DNA of 64,000 nt from CBDFHF01 sp965247565 (GTDB lineage: Bacteria; Pseudomonadota; Gammaproteobacteria; Methylococcales; Methylomonadaceae). How positions within the stretch are numbered: the first letter of the stretch is position 1; every line of letters begins with the position of its first letter. Under the pieces are notes generated by a model. The model was not told where the DNA came from and did not search any database. It saw only the letters and a program-made list of their open reading frames with translations. Of this stretch, positions 33,719 to 41,987 are shown piece after piece. The translations under genes and the position numbers were made by a program. The DNA lies in assembly GCA_965247565.1 (NCBI GenBank), contig CBDFHF010000003.1, positions 930,001 to 994,000 on the forward strand, written 5' to 3'.

Positions 33719-35860
33719 TTAGTAACTAATAACAATATCGTTGTCTGAAGTATCACAGGCTTTAGGTAATCGTTTAGTTTTAGGCAGGCAGACCTTGAAG
33801 CGGACGTGATCGTAAAGATATTTATTAGAAACTTTCCATGTCCAGTAGCCGGTATTTTTTTTGCCCTTTTTAAGCGATTTCCAGCTCCGGCCACCATTTT
33901 TAGAGATGTAGATGCTGACTTTTCTTTTACTGTTACTGGAATCCTGCCAAGAAATTTCCATTTTTTTACCTGGATAATAGTAATCCGATGGATCATCGGG
34001 ATCGGTCTCATTTGGTGATATTAAAACAACGTCACTATTGGTAGTAAGGCAGAAGTTTTCTTTATAACTACCGCTTAACACACCGTTATTACATGTCCGA
34101 ACTTCTTTGATGGCGGCACAATTGTTACTTACATTCTTTGGATAGGCAGTTATGCTACCACCGTGCGCAAGAAAGCCTAGCCAGGCAGGAGCTGGTAAGA
34201 GGCATTCGGCAGTGGCGGGAGCCGGTGCGGGAATTGGAGCAGGAACAGAGGGTTCTGTACAATTATTATTGGTATAGCTGCCACTTAAAACACCATCGTT
34301 ACATGACCGTATTTCAGATAAGGCACCGCAACTGGCGCTCTGGGGACTTTGATAAGCAACTACCGTTTGCCCTCCCGGAACACTGCCACCCCACGGCAAG
34401 CCACAGGAGCTTAGCCAGGGTTTTATGTTGTCGTAGTATTTACGGAACGGGCTATAGCTACCATCCTTATAATCAGCAGGTCCACTAGAAAGCGTACCTT
34501 TCCAATAACCTTCTTTGGAGAAAAGACCTGAGCCACTACTACCCGCCTCGATACCCCCATCTTCAAATCTTATTTTATCTAGCGTACGTTGATATCCATT
34601 GACATTAACAGACACTAGCAAATCAACAAACCAACCATAACTCGCCATGGTGTGATCCTCTTCTGGATGATGTACTCCAAAAACATCATCATAATATAGT
34701 TTCGGTACTCCATTATCCCAAGGTGAAAACACCGAACCAGTTGCAGGAGAATTATTTAATTTGAGAAATGCAACATCATAGTCTTTACTGTTCCATAACA
34801 ATTGTGCGCCACCAAAAGTTGTGCTGTATCGTGAATCAGTTAATGTTGAGCCACAGGAAGATGCCTGGTAAAACCATTCAAATACTGTTGTATCAGCAAT
34901 ACTTTGATTACTAAGGCAATGGTCTGCCGTAGCGAACCAAGGAGTACGAGTCTGTCCCTTATCATTTAGCAATGTGCCGGTACATACATACGAAATTCCT
35001 TTTTCTATAAAACTTATTAACGCCGTTGCCGCAGCCGCATTATCCTTTCCAGAAAAATTAATTCCCCAACTCGTTGCCGTAGGTAACGGACAATTGAAAT
35101 CATATTCAAGCTCTTTTGCTAAACCTTTTTTCTTCATAACATTCTCTGAAGAATTTTTAGCAGCGCCATTGGCAGTATGTTCAACCAGAATTAAATTCAC
35201 TTTATCCAGCGTTAGCGAGAGCTGGTCAAGTTTATCCACATCGGCAAGCACAATCTCAAGGTCGGCTTGATTTCCTTCCGTTATCGGCAGCCAAATTTCG
35301 CCATTCTTAATAGATGTACTTTCTACAGTCTCTAGAGGCTGCTTATCCGCATTGCCTTTAAAATGAAATTTTATGCCTGAAGCGGGTTCAAGTTCAGCAA
35401 GATGGAAACGCAGCCGCTTGGCGTTGTCAGTGAGCACGCGAACGCGAGCGACGGCCACGCCTTTTACCAATTCCCAGTTCAATTGAGTGGCTGAAATGGG
35501 CGTAGGTAGCGGATGCACAAAACCCGTCACCATCATGCCGTTTTTTTCTGGTAAAAGCGGAGGGGCGGTAATACCCTTTAAGTCAATTTCCAACAGGTTT
35601 TTGCCCGCCCCAATAAAAGCATCTTGGTTTTGTCGTAAGCTCTTGGGTATTACAGGGTTATAAATCAACGATTCCACCCTGTCCGCCCTTGCAGAAAAAG
35701 GGCACAATAAAACTAGCCCTATCACGAGCAGTTTAGAGACAGACGGTGCAGGTGATTGGTAAATCTGTTGTGGCGTCATGTGTTTGTCTGAGTTGTTTTT
35801 ACCCGTTAGGCTTTTAAAGGCAGAGAGGTAAACGTCTAATTTTAAGAATTCAGCATTCAT
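33719..35860 (-). CDS. Secreted trypsin-like serine protease with repeated C-terminal modules
   Basis: A 713-aa protein. After a long leader, a hydrophobic signal (LLVIGLVLLCPFSARA) ends near residue 59. The N-terminal domain is beta-rich with no known name. The protease core (about 270-490) has the triad His in FATADHCLS, Asp in DYDVAFLKL and Ser in GSSGSGLFS, close to the lysyl endopeptidase type. Two copies of a Cys module follow (RSCNDGVLSGSYTNNNC and RTCNNGVLSGSYKENFC), linked by a Pro-Ala stretch. A terminal Ig-like domain follows (MEISWQDSSNSKRKVSIYIS). An AGGAG lies 11 bases before the ATG at 35860. It is probably exported beyond the inner membrane. Confidence 0.88.
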   Translation of the reverse strand: MNAEFLKLDVYLSAFKSLTGKNNSDKHMTPQQIYQSPAPSVSKLLVIGLVLLCPFSARADRVESLIYNPVIPKSLRQNQDAFIGAGKNLLEIDLKGITAPPLLPEKNGMMVTGFVHPLPTPISATQLNWELVKGVAVARVRVLTDNAKRLRFHLAELEPASGIKFHFKGNADKQPLETVESTSIKNGEIWLPITEGNQADLEIVLADVDKLDQLSLTLDKVNLILVEHTANGAAKNSSENVMKKKGLAKELEYDFNCPLPTATSWGINFSGKDNAAAATALISFIEKGISYVCTGTLLNDKGQTRTPWFATADHCLSNQSIADTTVFEWFYQASSCGSTLTDSRYSTTFGGAQLLWNSKDYDVAFLKLNNSPATGSVFSPWDNGVPKLYYDDVFGVHHPEEDHTMASYGWFVDLLVSVNVNGYQRTLDKIRFEDGGIEAGSSGSGLFSKEGYWKGTLSSGPADYKDGSYSPFRKYYDNIKPWLSSCGLPWGGSVPGGQTVVAYQSPQSASCGALSEIRSCNDGVLSGSYTNNNCTEPSVPAPIPAPAPATAECLLPAPAWLGFLAHGGSITAYPKNVSNNCAAIKEVRTCNNGVLSGSYKENFCLTTNSDVVLISPNETDPDDPSDYYYPGKKMEISWQDSSNSKRKVSIYISKNGGRSWKSLKKGKKNTGYWTWKVSNKYLYDHVRFKVCLPKTKRLPKACDTSDNDIVISY

Positions 35861-35921
35861 GAGATCTATAACTCCTGATTTTTAGATTAATGTTCTTATT
35901 TTTCATCTATAAAACAAATAG

Positions 35922-35937
35922 GCAGAATTCGCCCCTA
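35922..35937. repeat. REP-like repeat, partial copy at a gene end
   Basis: The bases GCAGAATTCGCCCCTAC match the right half of the GTAGGGGCGA repeat. The stop codon (TAG on the minus strand, 35935-35937) of the neighbouring lipoprotein gene is made by this repeat sequence, so repeat insertion or decay may have set the end of that gene. Confidence 0.6.
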
Positions 35938-36348
35938 CTTTGGTTTTTTATCAACCATTGGCACGGTGACTCCCGATGGATATTCGTAAAACGCGTTAGT
36001 TACCCCATCAATAACGCAAGAAATGATGCAGAGGTCTAGATATATAAAATCTGCAGCCAATAAGCCGCCATTAAACTTGGGTTCAATCGAGTTCATACCC
36101 GTTTGCAGCTCGTTGCTGCACTGAATTTCCATGCTATTGCCGTCCCTATGAATACTAACGGTGGAGTTTGATCTTGCATTCCAGGTACCCTCTTCATTTT
36201 TGATAACGCACTCAGTCTTGCTGGAAGCCGTATCGTTGACCGTTTCTACGGTAAGATCCTGATGTGAACCATTAACCATGCTGGCGCAGCTCGATTGCAG
36301 ACAGATGGTTACTAACATTAAAAATTTCCTACCTGGTACTTTCGGCAT
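35935..36348 (-). CDS. Predicted lipoprotein of the SCAS-NG family type, 137 aa
   Basis: The signal MPKVPGRKFLMLVTICLQSS leads to a lipobox-like QSSC, then ASMVNGSHQDLTVETVND. This start (Cys-Ala-Ser-x-x-x-Asn-Gly-x-x-Gln) and the later CVIKNEEGTWNARSNSTVSI are typical of a widespread small lipoprotein group without known function. Hydrophobic AADFIYLDLCIISCVIDGVT lies near the C-terminus. Its stop lies in a REP-like repeat. It is next to, and parallel with, the secreted protease gene. Confidence 0.7.
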   Translation of the reverse strand: MPKVPGRKFLMLVTICLQSSCASMVNGSHQDLTVETVNDTASSKTECVIKNEEGTWNARSNSTVSIHRDGNSMEIQCSNELQTGMNSIEPKFNGGLLAADFIYLDLCIISCVIDGVTNAFYEYPSGVTVPMVDKKPK

Positions 36349-36710
36349 AAAGCATTCCTCAAAAGATCACTGATTCAAACCAAATTTATAGTTCTTATGT
36401 CGCTAACATAAATGCTAAGTTGAGCAGTTTTTGCTACTGCCAATATATTCAAGATGAAATTGCAGTTTGCAGAGTAATTAATAAAACGAATTCCTCTGAC
36501 AGCTGAATTATCCTCAAAATGAACCTAACCTTAACAACCAGTTGCTAAAAGACAGGGATTTGGTTGTGAACAACCGGATTTTCATTGCGAAACTCGATAG
36601 CAAGATCAAGATGAAAATTGCGAAATAGACAAGCAAAGTCGATAATGCAGAATAGGGTGATGGCTAGACCCTAAAGGTCTATTCATCATCAGTCTGGTTG
36701 AGACATTGAC
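36349..36710. other. Gap upstream of tpsB with a leader hairpin
   Basis: No gene is visible in this divergent gap between a lipoprotein gene and tpsB. A perfect 6-bp stem with a 5-base loop (TAGACC-CTAAA-GGTCTA) lies at 36665-36681, about 30 bases before the tpsB ATG, within the probable 5' leader. It may influence translation or be incidental. Confidence 0.45.
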
Positions 36711-38375
36711 ATGCCGCATCATTTAATAAAAACAATAACTATTATGCTGGTAGCAGGTAGTTTAATGTCAGTCTCAAAAGCTGAAACTATAGACAGACCC
36801 AGCGCCAAGCAACTGAAACCACCTGATTATCAGAGTACTGAATCACCAGAAGGTTTTGTCCTGCCCCCTGTTCCAGAAGCTAATGCAGCCAATAGCAATG
36901 TCAGTCGCATTTTGTTTATTCAACGCATTATTCTAAAAGGCAACACGCTTGATTTAAGCCACTTGACTCAACCTTATCATGGCCGTCGGGTTTCAATCGC
37001 AGAGCTGGAATCGCTGCGCCAAAAAGTGACTCAGTTCTATATCGACAAAGGTTATGTTAATTCTGGCGCAGTCATTTCTGCTGATGCTTATCGGGATGGT
37101 GAATTGCACATCGACATTGTGGAAGGCAAGCTCGACGAAGTTCGACTAAAAGGTTTAGGCAGGTTGCGTGAAGGCTATGTAAAAAACCGCCTGCTTCCCA
37201 ATCCCGAAAAGCCCTTTAACCTGCAAGAGCTGCAGGAAAATTACCAGCTGTTATTGTCCGATCCACTGATCAGTCGTATGAATGGGCGGATTTTGCCTGG
37301 GGCAACGCCAGGCCATAGCATTCTTGATGTTGACGTTACCCGGGCCTTACCTTATCAACTCAGTCTATTCGGTAACAACCAGCGACCACCTTCCATTGGT
37401 GCGGAAGCCTTTGGAGTAAACGGGGTTGTCCGCAACCTGACGGGTTTGGGCGACACGCTTGATTTTAATTTTACGATCAGCGAAGGTTCCAAGCGTTATG
37501 CCGGTGGTTTGGTATTACCCTTGTCTGATATGGGTACCCAAGCTTTTTTCCGTTTTGATGAGGGCGACTCGCTGGTTATCGAAGCACCTTTCAAGGCTAT
37601 CGACATTAAAAGTCAGGTGCATAATCTTGAAGGCGGCATCAGCCATCCTTTGATCAATACCTTAAATCAACATTTTTCCATGGGCGCCATGCTGGCGGTG
37701 CGGGTTAACGAAACCAGCGGCCCGTTTGGGCCTATCTCCTTTGTGCCGGGTATAACCAGTGCCCGCAATCAATCCACTGTTGCGCGGTTATTTCAAGAGT
37801 ATAACCAACGTTGGGAGCGACACGTTTTGGCTTTACGCTCCTCATTTAGCATCGGCATTGATGCGTTGGGCGCTACGCCAGAACATGCGGTCAATTATCC
37901 GGATAGTGAGTTTTTTGCTTGGTTAGGTCAGGGTCAGTATGCTTGGCGATTGTTCGATAATGGTGCCCAAGCCGTGTTGCGTGGCAATTTGCAATTGAGC
38001 AATGAAGCATTATTGCCGCAAGAACGCATGGCCGTTGGCGGCTTTTATACCGTGCGTGGCTACCGGGAAAACCAGCTAGTGCGTGACCAAGGTTATAGCC
38101 TATCTGCCGAGTTTCATTATCCACTTTGGGGTGGTACAGATGCCAATGCTCGGCATCGTCTCACCATTGTGCCGTTTATGGATTATGGCAGAGCCTGGAA
38201 TCACGGCGAGGGCTCTGTTGATTTGCACTCAGTTGGTATTGGCCTGGATTGGCAGTTCAAACCGGCGCATGCCTCGCTTTATTACGGCTACGCCATTAAT
38301 GCGCCGCAATCAGGAGGCGATGGCAACTTGCAAGATGATGGTTTGCATTTCCAGGTGGGTGTGGATGTTTTTTAG
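36711..38375 (+). CDS. TpsB (ShlB/FhaC/HecB family) outer-membrane transporter
   Basis: A 554-aa Omp85-type two-partner secretion transporter. It has a signal peptide (MLVAGSLMSVSKAE), a POTRA_2 domain at about residues 65-140 (FIQRIILKGNTLD, TQFYIDKGYVNSGAVISADA) and a second POTRA-like segment. The 16-strand beta-barrel has VGGFYTVRGYRENQLVRDQG, the conserved VRGY/F motif of lid loop 6, and ends HFQVGVDVF with terminal Phe. It should export the TpsA protein encoded at 41988. The CHAT gene lies between the two, which departs from the usual adjacent tpsB-tpsA order. Confidence 0.95.
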   Translation: MPHHLIKTITIMLVAGSLMSVSKAETIDRPSAKQLKPPDYQSTESPEGFVLPPVPEANAANSNVSRILFIQRIILKGNTLDLSHLTQPYHGRRVSIAELESLRQKVTQFYIDKGYVNSGAVISADAYRDGELHIDIVEGKLDEVRLKGLGRLREGYVKNRLLPNPEKPFNLQELQENYQLLLSDPLISRMNGRILPGATPGHSILDVDVTRALPYQLSLFGNNQRPPSIGAEAFGVNGVVRNLTGLGDTLDFNFTISEGSKRYAGGLVLPLSDMGTQAFFRFDEGDSLVIEAPFKAIDIKSQVHNLEGGISHPLINTLNQHFSMGAMLAVRVNETSGPFGPISFVPGITSARNQSTVARLFQEYNQRWERHVLALRSSFSIGIDALGATPEHAVNYPDSEFFAWLGQGQYAWRLFDNGAQAVLRGNLQLSNEALLPQERMAVGGFYTVRGYRENQLVRDQGYSLSAEFHYPLWGGTDANARHRLTIVPFMDYGRAWNHGEGSVDLHSVGIGLDWQFKPAHASLYYGYAINAPQSGGDGNLQDDGLHFQVGVDVF

Positions 38376-38382
38376 GGGATCT

Positions 38383-38440
38383 GTAAGGGCGATTCATTCG
38401 CTTAGATTCTTAACGACAGGGCGAATGAATTCGCCCCTAC
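38383..38440. repeat. REP-like hairpin repeat, copy 2
   Basis: This element begins GTAAGGGCGATTCATTCGC and ends GGCGAATGAATTCGCCCCTAC-like bases at 38440; its two arms are inverted copies around a short unique middle. It is the same family as 33560-33604, and starts 8 bases after the tpsB stop. Confidence 0.8.
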
Positions 38441-38487
38441 TACAGGACCAACACCTAGGAACGAAATATAAAAAACAACACACTATC

Positions 38488-38583
38488 AATCGTTTCATAA
38501 GTTTTCACAAAAACACCCCTTCTCCAGAGGGAGAAGGTTGGGATGAGGGGAAAAACAAAGAGGCAAGAACTTATGAAACGATT
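38488..38583. repeat. MITE-like element with 16-bp perfect inverted ends
   Basis: The ends AATCGTTTCATAAGTT (38488-38503) and AACTTATGAAACGATT (38568-38583) are perfect reverse complements. Between them lies a second palindrome, CCTTCTCC...GGGAGAAGG, and GGATGAGGGG, resembling the widespread 'ctctccc-gggagag' intergenic repeat. The total is 96 bp. It lies just before the CHAT gene; it may be a composite of two repeats, or a stable transcript hairpin. Confidence 0.75.
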
Positions 38584-38624
38584 AATATTTTTAAAGCGAC
38601 TTAACTCAATATGAGCAATCCGGT

Positions 38625-40943
38625 ATGCCCACGTTATTTAATTTCTTAGCGATAATCTTCAGCATCGTTACTTTGCCTGTATTGGCAAAGGAAGATTTTG
38701 ACGCTACATTCCAGCAAGCTGAAATTTTCCACCGCCAAGGCCAATATAATTTAGCATTGGACAACTTAAAAACTGCTCGGGAATTAGCCGGTTCCGCCGA
38801 ACAAAAAGGACAGACCCTCGGCCTGCTGGGTTTAACTCATTATCGAATACATCGCTACCAACAAGCCGATGCACTGTTGCAAGAAGCCGTGAATTCATCG
38901 ACTGGTCAACCCAGCACTAGGGCGCGCTGGTATTGTGCCCTGGCTGCACTCAAAGCAAATCAAGACCAACCAGAGCAAGCACAGCGTTTATACGCGGATG
39001 CCTTAAAACTGGCAGCCGACAATGCTGAATTGCAAGTGACCATTCAGCTAGGACAAGCGCAACTCATGCCAGCTACTCAACGACTTAGCGAGCTACAGCG
39101 CATTTATACAAGATTAACAAGTCTCAACCCGGCGGAAGCCCGCATTACGCAACTGTTGAATATTGCTGCGCAAAGCCGAAAGCTCCGCTCGGCCAGCAAA
39201 CTGGGTCAACTAGAGTTGGCTGAAGATGCCCAAAAACAAATCACCAATACCAGCCTTAAACTAGCGTATGAAGCTTTGCAGCACGCCAAGTCTTTAACTA
39301 ATGCGCAACAGCCGCGGCTTTGGGCAGAAGTTTTGGATAGCTTGGCGCAATTATACGAAGATGAAAATCGTATTGACGAAGCCTTGTTTTTAAACGGGCA
39401 AGCCGTGCAGTCGGCCCGACAAGTTCAGGCAGACGACCTGTTGTTGGATTTAGAATGGCGGCAAGGTCGGTTATACCGTGCTAAAAAACAAGCTGCTGAC
39501 GCCATCGCTGCTTATGAGCGGGCGGTGGCGCATATTGAAGTTATTCGCCAAGATATTCCCGTGGAATACCATGATGGTCGATCCTCATTTCGTGACACTT
39601 TAGAACCGGTTTATCTCGGTTTGGCTGATTTATTACTCACGGAAGCGAACAAACAAACCGGCATAAATAAAACTCGGTTGCTGCAACGTGCGCGGGATTC
39701 GGTGGAATTGATCAAACAATCAGAGCTGGCTGACTTTCTAGGCGGACGCTGCGCCATTGCCATTGCCAGTGCTAATCGTACTCGTCTGGATACATTAGCC
39801 GCAGGGACAGCAGTGCTATATCCTATTATCCTGCCCGACCGTCTGGAGCTATTAGTCAGTTATGGGCAAGACATACAACATTATAGCCAACCCATAACCT
39901 CAGTTAACTTGCATGGTCTAATTCTCAGCTTTGCACATGGTTTGCGCTATGGCACCGAGCAAGCCCAAGCGGCATCCAAAGAATTATACGCTCTGCTGAT
40001 TGCGCCCATTCAAGCCACTCTGCAACAACAGCAAATACAAACTCTGGTTTGGGTGCCAGACGGTCCATTGCGATTGATTTCTCCGGCTGCCTTATATGAT
40101 GGCGAACAGTATTTAATCGAAAAATATGCCGTAGCAACCTCGCCAGGTTTAACCCTATTTGAATCATTACCCATGCAAGTGCAGAGCGCGCAAGCATTAC
40201 TGGCCGGCTTGAGTGAACCCGGCCCGGTACTGGAACATTTGCCACCGGCCTGGGTTAACACGTTGACCACAACCAGCCAGCGCGGCATTGACCTTAAAAA
40301 AGCCAGAAGTCGTGCTTTACCAATGTCGCAACAGCTGACAACCGATCCGTTACCGAATTCACCCGGTCATCGTCAAACCCTTAAACAAAGACTCAGTTTG
40401 CCGGGTGTTGAGCAAGAAATGCACAATCTGCAAAAAGGCATAATAAACACCCTGTTGTTTAACGAAACGTTTACCGTAGATAATTTTAAAAAACAGCTTT
40501 TACAGCAACCCTATGCCGTGGTGCATATCGCTTCCCACGGCGTATTTGGCAATAGCGCCGACAACAGCTTTGTCATGGCTTACGACGACCTAATAAGCAT
40601 GAATCAGCTGGAACAGTTATTAAAAGCCGATAAGTTTAAAAAACAGCCCGTGCAACTCTTAACCTTAAGCGCCTGCCAAACCGCCGAAGGCGACGATCGT
40701 GCACCACTGGGCTTAAGTGGCATCGCCATCAAAGCCAAAGTAAGAACTGCGCTGGGCACACTTTGGCCGGTCGATGACGAAGCAGCATCGCAATTGATGG
40801 CTGAGTTTTACAAAAACCTATCCAAACCGGGTTTTAATAAAGCTCAGGCTTTACAACACGCACAATTAAGTTTGCTTAAGCAAAAAGAGCTTACCCATCC
40901 TTACTTTTGGTCGCCATTTATATTGGTGGGGAATTGGTTGTAA
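38625..40943 (+). CDS. TPR-CHAT protein (caspase-like protease)
   Basis: A 772-aa protein with a signal-like start (FNFLAIIFSIVTLPVLAKED), which would send it out of the cytoplasm. Tetratricopeptide-type repeats cover residues about 30-330 (AEIFHRQGQYNLALDNLKTA, KKQAADAIAAYERAVAHIEV). A C-terminal CHAT domain (about 390-770) carries the caspase-type dyad His638 in VVHIASHGVFGNSAD and Cys684 in LLTLSACQTAEGDDRAPLG, with LGTLWPVDDEAASQLM after it. CHAT proteases cleave proteins after ligand or partner binding through TPRs. Lying between tpsB and tpsA, its natural substrate may be the secreted adhesin; that is inference from position, though CHAT genes do recur beside TPS pairs in other phyla. 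Confidence 0.92.
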   Translation: MPTLFNFLAIIFSIVTLPVLAKEDFDATFQQAEIFHRQGQYNLALDNLKTARELAGSAEQKGQTLGLLGLTHYRIHRYQQADALLQEAVNSSTGQPSTRARWYCALAALKANQDQPEQAQRLYADALKLAADNAELQVTIQLGQAQLMPATQRLSELQRIYTRLTSLNPAEARITQLLNIAAQSRKLRSASKLGQLELAEDAQKQITNTSLKLAYEALQHAKSLTNAQQPRLWAEVLDSLAQLYEDENRIDEALFLNGQAVQSARQVQADDLLLDLEWRQGRLYRAKKQAADAIAAYERAVAHIEVIRQDIPVEYHDGRSSFRDTLEPVYLGLADLLLTEANKQTGINKTRLLQRARDSVELIKQSELADFLGGRCAIAIASANRTRLDTLAAGTAVLYPIILPDRLELLVSYGQDIQHYSQPITSVNLHGLILSFAHGLRYGTEQAQAASKELYALLIAPIQATLQQQQIQTLVWVPDGPLRLISPAALYDGEQYLIEKYAVATSPGLTLFESLPMQVQSAQALLAGLSEPGPVLEHLPPAWVNTLTTTSQRGIDLKKARSRALPMSQQLTTDPLPNSPGHRQTLKQRLSLPGVEQEMHNLQKGIINTLLFNETFTVDNFKKQLLQQPYAVVHIASHGVFGNSADNSFVMAYDDLISMNQLEQLLKADKFKKQPVQLLTLSACQTAEGDDRAPLGLSGIAIKAKVRTALGTLWPVDDEAASQLMAEFYKNLSKPGFNKAQALQHAQLSLLKQKELTHPYFWSPFILVGNWL

Positions 40944-40956
40944 AAACTGAGCGCAA

Positions 40957-41058
40957 CTATTCAGCGTTTTCTCGCAATGTGCTTGCTTGTCATTTCGACC
41001 AACGGCTTAAGATTCCTCGCTGCGCTCGGAATGACAAGGGGCAAAGGGTGCTGAATAG
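40957..41058. repeat. MITE-like element with CTATTCAGC ends, copy 1
   Basis: A 102-bp element that starts CTATTCAGC and ends GCTGAATAG, a perfect 9-bp inverted pair. The interior carries GATTCCTCGCTGCGCTCGGA and ATTTCGACC, part of the dispersed 'cattccgagcgcagcgaggaatct' motif known from many proteobacterial genomes. A related, inverted and longer copy lies at 48534-48666. It lies directly after the CHAT gene. Confidence 0.8.
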
Positions 41059-41181
41059 ACAATAAAATGCAAAAAACTTACAGTAATAAACCGTTTTGAG
41101 CATATTTTTTCAGTTGTATAATCTACTTCAAAACGTTATCTAAGCTGGAACCAAAGGAATTTTGTTGCTATCGCAAGCCTT

Positions 41182-41607
41182 TTAATCGGGTTTTCGCTCC
41201 CAGGACAGGAAATCAGACGGTTTTAGGATAGCGATGCCACGGTAGGGATTCAAGGTATATAAATCAGGGTCGCTGGATAAGATTATTTCCGCACCAACCG
41301 TTAAGGCGAGCTCTAAAAACTTATTATCGTTCGGGTCTCGACAGTCAAAAACCCTTTCCGTGACTGCGTACCGTAATGACTTTTTCCTGTAAGTCTCGAC
41401 AAACGAAAGTCGATCTTCAAGGGAAAGATAAGCGTTGAATTTGTCACGTCGCATAACGGTTTCAAGTTCGGAAAAAGTCGCATCAGAAATGCAGACGTCA
41501 AACTCCTGGAGTGCTTTCTCAAAAGCTTTGCTGGGTATAGAATCGAGGCGGAATGAGCTGCTAATTAACGTGCCGGTATCGATGACAATTTTTTTATCGA
41601 AGTTCAT
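41182..41607 (-). CDS. PIN-domain toxin of a toxin-antitoxin pair
   Basis: A 141-aa PIN-domain protein of the 'putative toxin-antitoxin system toxin component, PIN family' type. Acidic residues of the nuclease site are visible in KIVIDTGTLISSS, SDATFSELETVM and FDCRDPNDNKFLELAL. PIN toxins cut RNA unless bound by their antitoxin. I place the start at MNFDKK (41607); a longer frame begins at 41631. The start overlaps the antitoxin stop by 14 bases. The pair sits on the minus strand inside the otherwise plus-strand TPS locus. Confidence 0.88.
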   Translation of the reverse strand: MNFDKKIVIDTGTLISSSFRLDSIPSKAFEKALQEFDVCISDATFSELETVMRRDKFNAYLSLEDRLSFVETYRKKSLRYAVTERVFDCRDPNDNKFLELALTVGAEIILSSDPDLYTLNPYRGIAILKPSDFLSWERKPD

Positions 41608-41875
41608 GCACAAGCCGGTTAATATCCTCATCCGTGAGTTGATTTGCTGCGGGGCTTATTTTCCCTTTGACGCGTTCCATGTAATTTTTATACGCAGCAA
41701 CGGCTTGTTCTCGTTTTTCCTGATTAGCGAGTAGCTTGGTCAGCTCCTCTGGAGAAAAAATAAAAACCAGTGGTCGTCCACTTTGAGTGATGGTAATCGG
41801 TTCCCGTTGTGCCGTATCGAGAACTTCGCTGAAACGACTTTGGGCATCAGTAGATGTGAGGGTTATCATGGCCAT
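41594..41875 (-). CDS. Phd/YefM-type antitoxin
   Basis: A 93-aa antitoxin with the family start MITLTSTDAQSRFSEVLDTA and QREPITITQSGRPLVFIFSP, the DNA-binding dimer fold that also represses its own operon. The C-terminal part (VKGKISPAANQLTDEDINRL) should wrap the PIN toxin encoded directly downstream with a 14-base overlap. The promoter must lie in 41876-41987, shared with the divergent tpsA start. Confidence 0.88.
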   Translation of the reverse strand: MAMITLTSTDAQSRFSEVLDTAQREPITITQSGRPLVFIFSPEELTKLLANQEKREQAVAAYKNYMERVKGKISPAANQLTDEDINRLVHELR

Positions 41876-41987
41876 ACTCCCTAATATTGATAGCGTGTTA
41901 GCTAGTATAACGGATTTGTCGTTTTATTTTACACTGAGATCATTCACACTAAATTCTCGCCATGCGCTTAAAAAACAGGAACCTACG

